A stretch of 23,359 nucleotides of DNA from UBA1801 sp035353395 (GTDB taxonomy: Bacteria > Acidobacteriota > Holophagae > Holophagales > Holophagaceae), in assembly GCA_035353395.1 (NCBI GenBank), contig DAOPZL010000043.1, positions 1-23,359 on the forward strand, in the 5' to 3' direction. A program made the position numbers and the translations under genes. The notes beneath the pieces were generated by a model. That model ran no database searches. It saw only the letters and a list, made by a program, of their open reading frames with translations, and was not told the DNA's origin. Positions 22,464 to 23,359 of the stretch are shown here, in pieces; the first letter of the stretch is position 1; every line of letters starts with the position of its first letter.

Positions 22464-23359
22464 ATGGCGGGAACGAGGAACCTCGGAGTGACGGCCGCGC
22501 TGGGGGCTGCCCTGCTGTTCGGGGCCAGCACGCCCTTCGCCAAGCTGGTGCTCGGCGCCTCCAGTCCCTGGGTGGTGGCGGGGCTGCTCTACCTCGGGTC
22601 CGGGACGGGGCTGGCGATCTACCGGGCGCTGGCTCGCCGTCCCGCGGTCCGCCTGGGGCGGCGCGACGCGGGCTGGCTCGCGGGGGCGATCCTCTCCGGC
22701 GGCGTCGTGGCCCCGGTGCTCCTGCTGGCCGGGCTGGCGCGCATGCCCGCGTCGGGCGCGTCACTGCTCCTGAACGCCGAGGGAGTGCTGACCGCGCTGC
22801 TGGCCTGGGTCGTCTTCCGGGAGAACGTGGACCGGCGCGTGGCGCTGGGGATGGCCCTGGTCGCGGCCGGGGCGGTCGTGCTGTCCTGGCCCGGCGAGGC
22901 GAGGTTCGGGGCGGTCCTGCCCTCCCTGGGGATCCTCGGAGCCTGCCTGGCCTGGGCCCTGGACAACAACCTGACCCGGAAGGTGGCGCTCGCGGACGCG
23001 ACGTTCGTGGCCATGGCCAAGGGCCTCGCCGCGGGCGGCGCGAACCTCGCCCTGGCCTGGGCCACCGGCGCCGCCCTCCCGCCCGCGGGCGTCGTCCTCG
23101 GCGCGGGCCTCGTGGGATTCCTCGGCTACGGCGTGAGCCTCGTCCTTTTCATCGTCGGCCTCCGCCACCTCGGCACCGCCAGAACCGGCGCCTACTTCTC
23201 CACCGCCCCGTTCGCGGGGGCCGTCCTGGCGCTGCCCCTATTGCACGAGTCGCTGCCCGCGCGGATGATCGCGGCGGCCCTCCTCATGGGCTGCGGGCTC
23301 TACCTGCACCTCACGGAGCGCCACGACCACGTCCACGAGCACGAGCCGCTGGAGCACGA
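22464..23359 (+). CDS. EamA/DMT-family transporter, 3' end outside window (at least 298 aa)
   Basis: The open frame runs from ATG 22464 (GGAGG five bases upstream) to the window edge without a stop. About ten hydrophobic helices form two EamA units: LLFGASTPFAKLVLG opens the first, and LGYGVSLVLFIVGLRHLGTARTGAYFSTAPF is characteristic of the second. The last visible residues (HLTERHDHVHEHEPLEH) are rich in His and Glu and may bind metal. The family exports or imports metabolites and drugs at the inner membrane; the substrate is unknown. It lies 37 bp after kdpE and could be read through from that operon. Confidence 0.88.
   Translation, partial: MAGTRNLGVTAALGAALLFGASTPFAKLVLGASSPWVVAGLLYLGSGTGLAIYRALARRPAVRLGRRDAGWLAGAILSGGVVAPVLLLAGLARMPASGASLLLNAEGVLTALLAWVVFRENVDRRVALGMALVAAGAVVLSWPGEARFGAVLPSLGILGACLAWALDNNLTRKVALADATFVAMAKGLAAGGANLALAWATGAALPPAGVVLGAGLVGFLGYGVSLVLFIVGLRHLGTARTGAYFSTAPFAGAVLALPLLHESLPARMIAAALLMGCGLYLHLTERHDHVHEHEPLEH

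Overview
The window reads as a high-GC Gram-negative chromosome. The GC-rich kdp block, the cytosolic multi-PAS hybrid kinase and the general style of the sequence would suit an Acidobacteriota of the Holophaga/Geothrix type, but that is inference; no rRNA or marker gene is present to prove it. The sequence is a scaffold: a 100-N gap at 18809-18908 is flanked by identical 55-bp contig ends, so about 155 bp is artificial and the true locus is continuous there.

Layout. (1) 1-266: the 3' part of tRNA-His(GTG) with its terminator, then a second tRNA-like 3' end whose T-loop is split by a ~100-bp repeat. (2) 267-10584: an accessory island, visibly less GC-rich than the right half. It holds a truncated group II intron reverse transcriptase; a minus-strand operon (cation/proton antiporter, zf-TFIIB protein, phospholipase D-type synthase); a divergent plus-strand operon of four tightly packed genes (single-chain B12-type mutase, opine-dehydrogenase-like reductase, small MscS-like TM-helix membrane protein, asparagine-synthetase-like enzyme without its glutaminase cysteine); an unrecognised short ORF; and a self-inhibited DUF4172-Fic protein with a 13-bp inverted repeat in its promoter. 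(3) 10585-10675: a 30-bp copy of tRNA-His (anticodon loop to T-loop) followed by the same repeat as at the left end, which I read as the right boundary of the island. (4) 10727-23359: ordinary-looking chromosome with a PAS/histidine kinase/receiver hybrid, a half-size EamA protein in an AT-rich patch, the complete kdpFABC-orf60-kdpDE locus for high-affinity K+ uptake, and a 3'-truncated EamA-family transporter.

How the genes may work together. kdpFABC encodes the K+ pump and kdpDE its sensor and regulator; four TTGAC-type half-sites in helical phase upstream of kdpF are a good candidate KdpE operator. On the island, the four-gene operon looks like a compact small-molecule pathway: a carbon-skeleton or amino-group mutase, an opine-type reductive step, an ATP-dependent amide- or ring-forming enzyme, and a small membrane protein. 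The divergent ion antiporter and the osmotic-channel-like protein make an osmolyte or ion-stress metabolite a reasonable guess, but the product is unknown. This operon is the best candidate in the window for an undescribed system. No integrase, CRISPR array or rRNA gene was seen.
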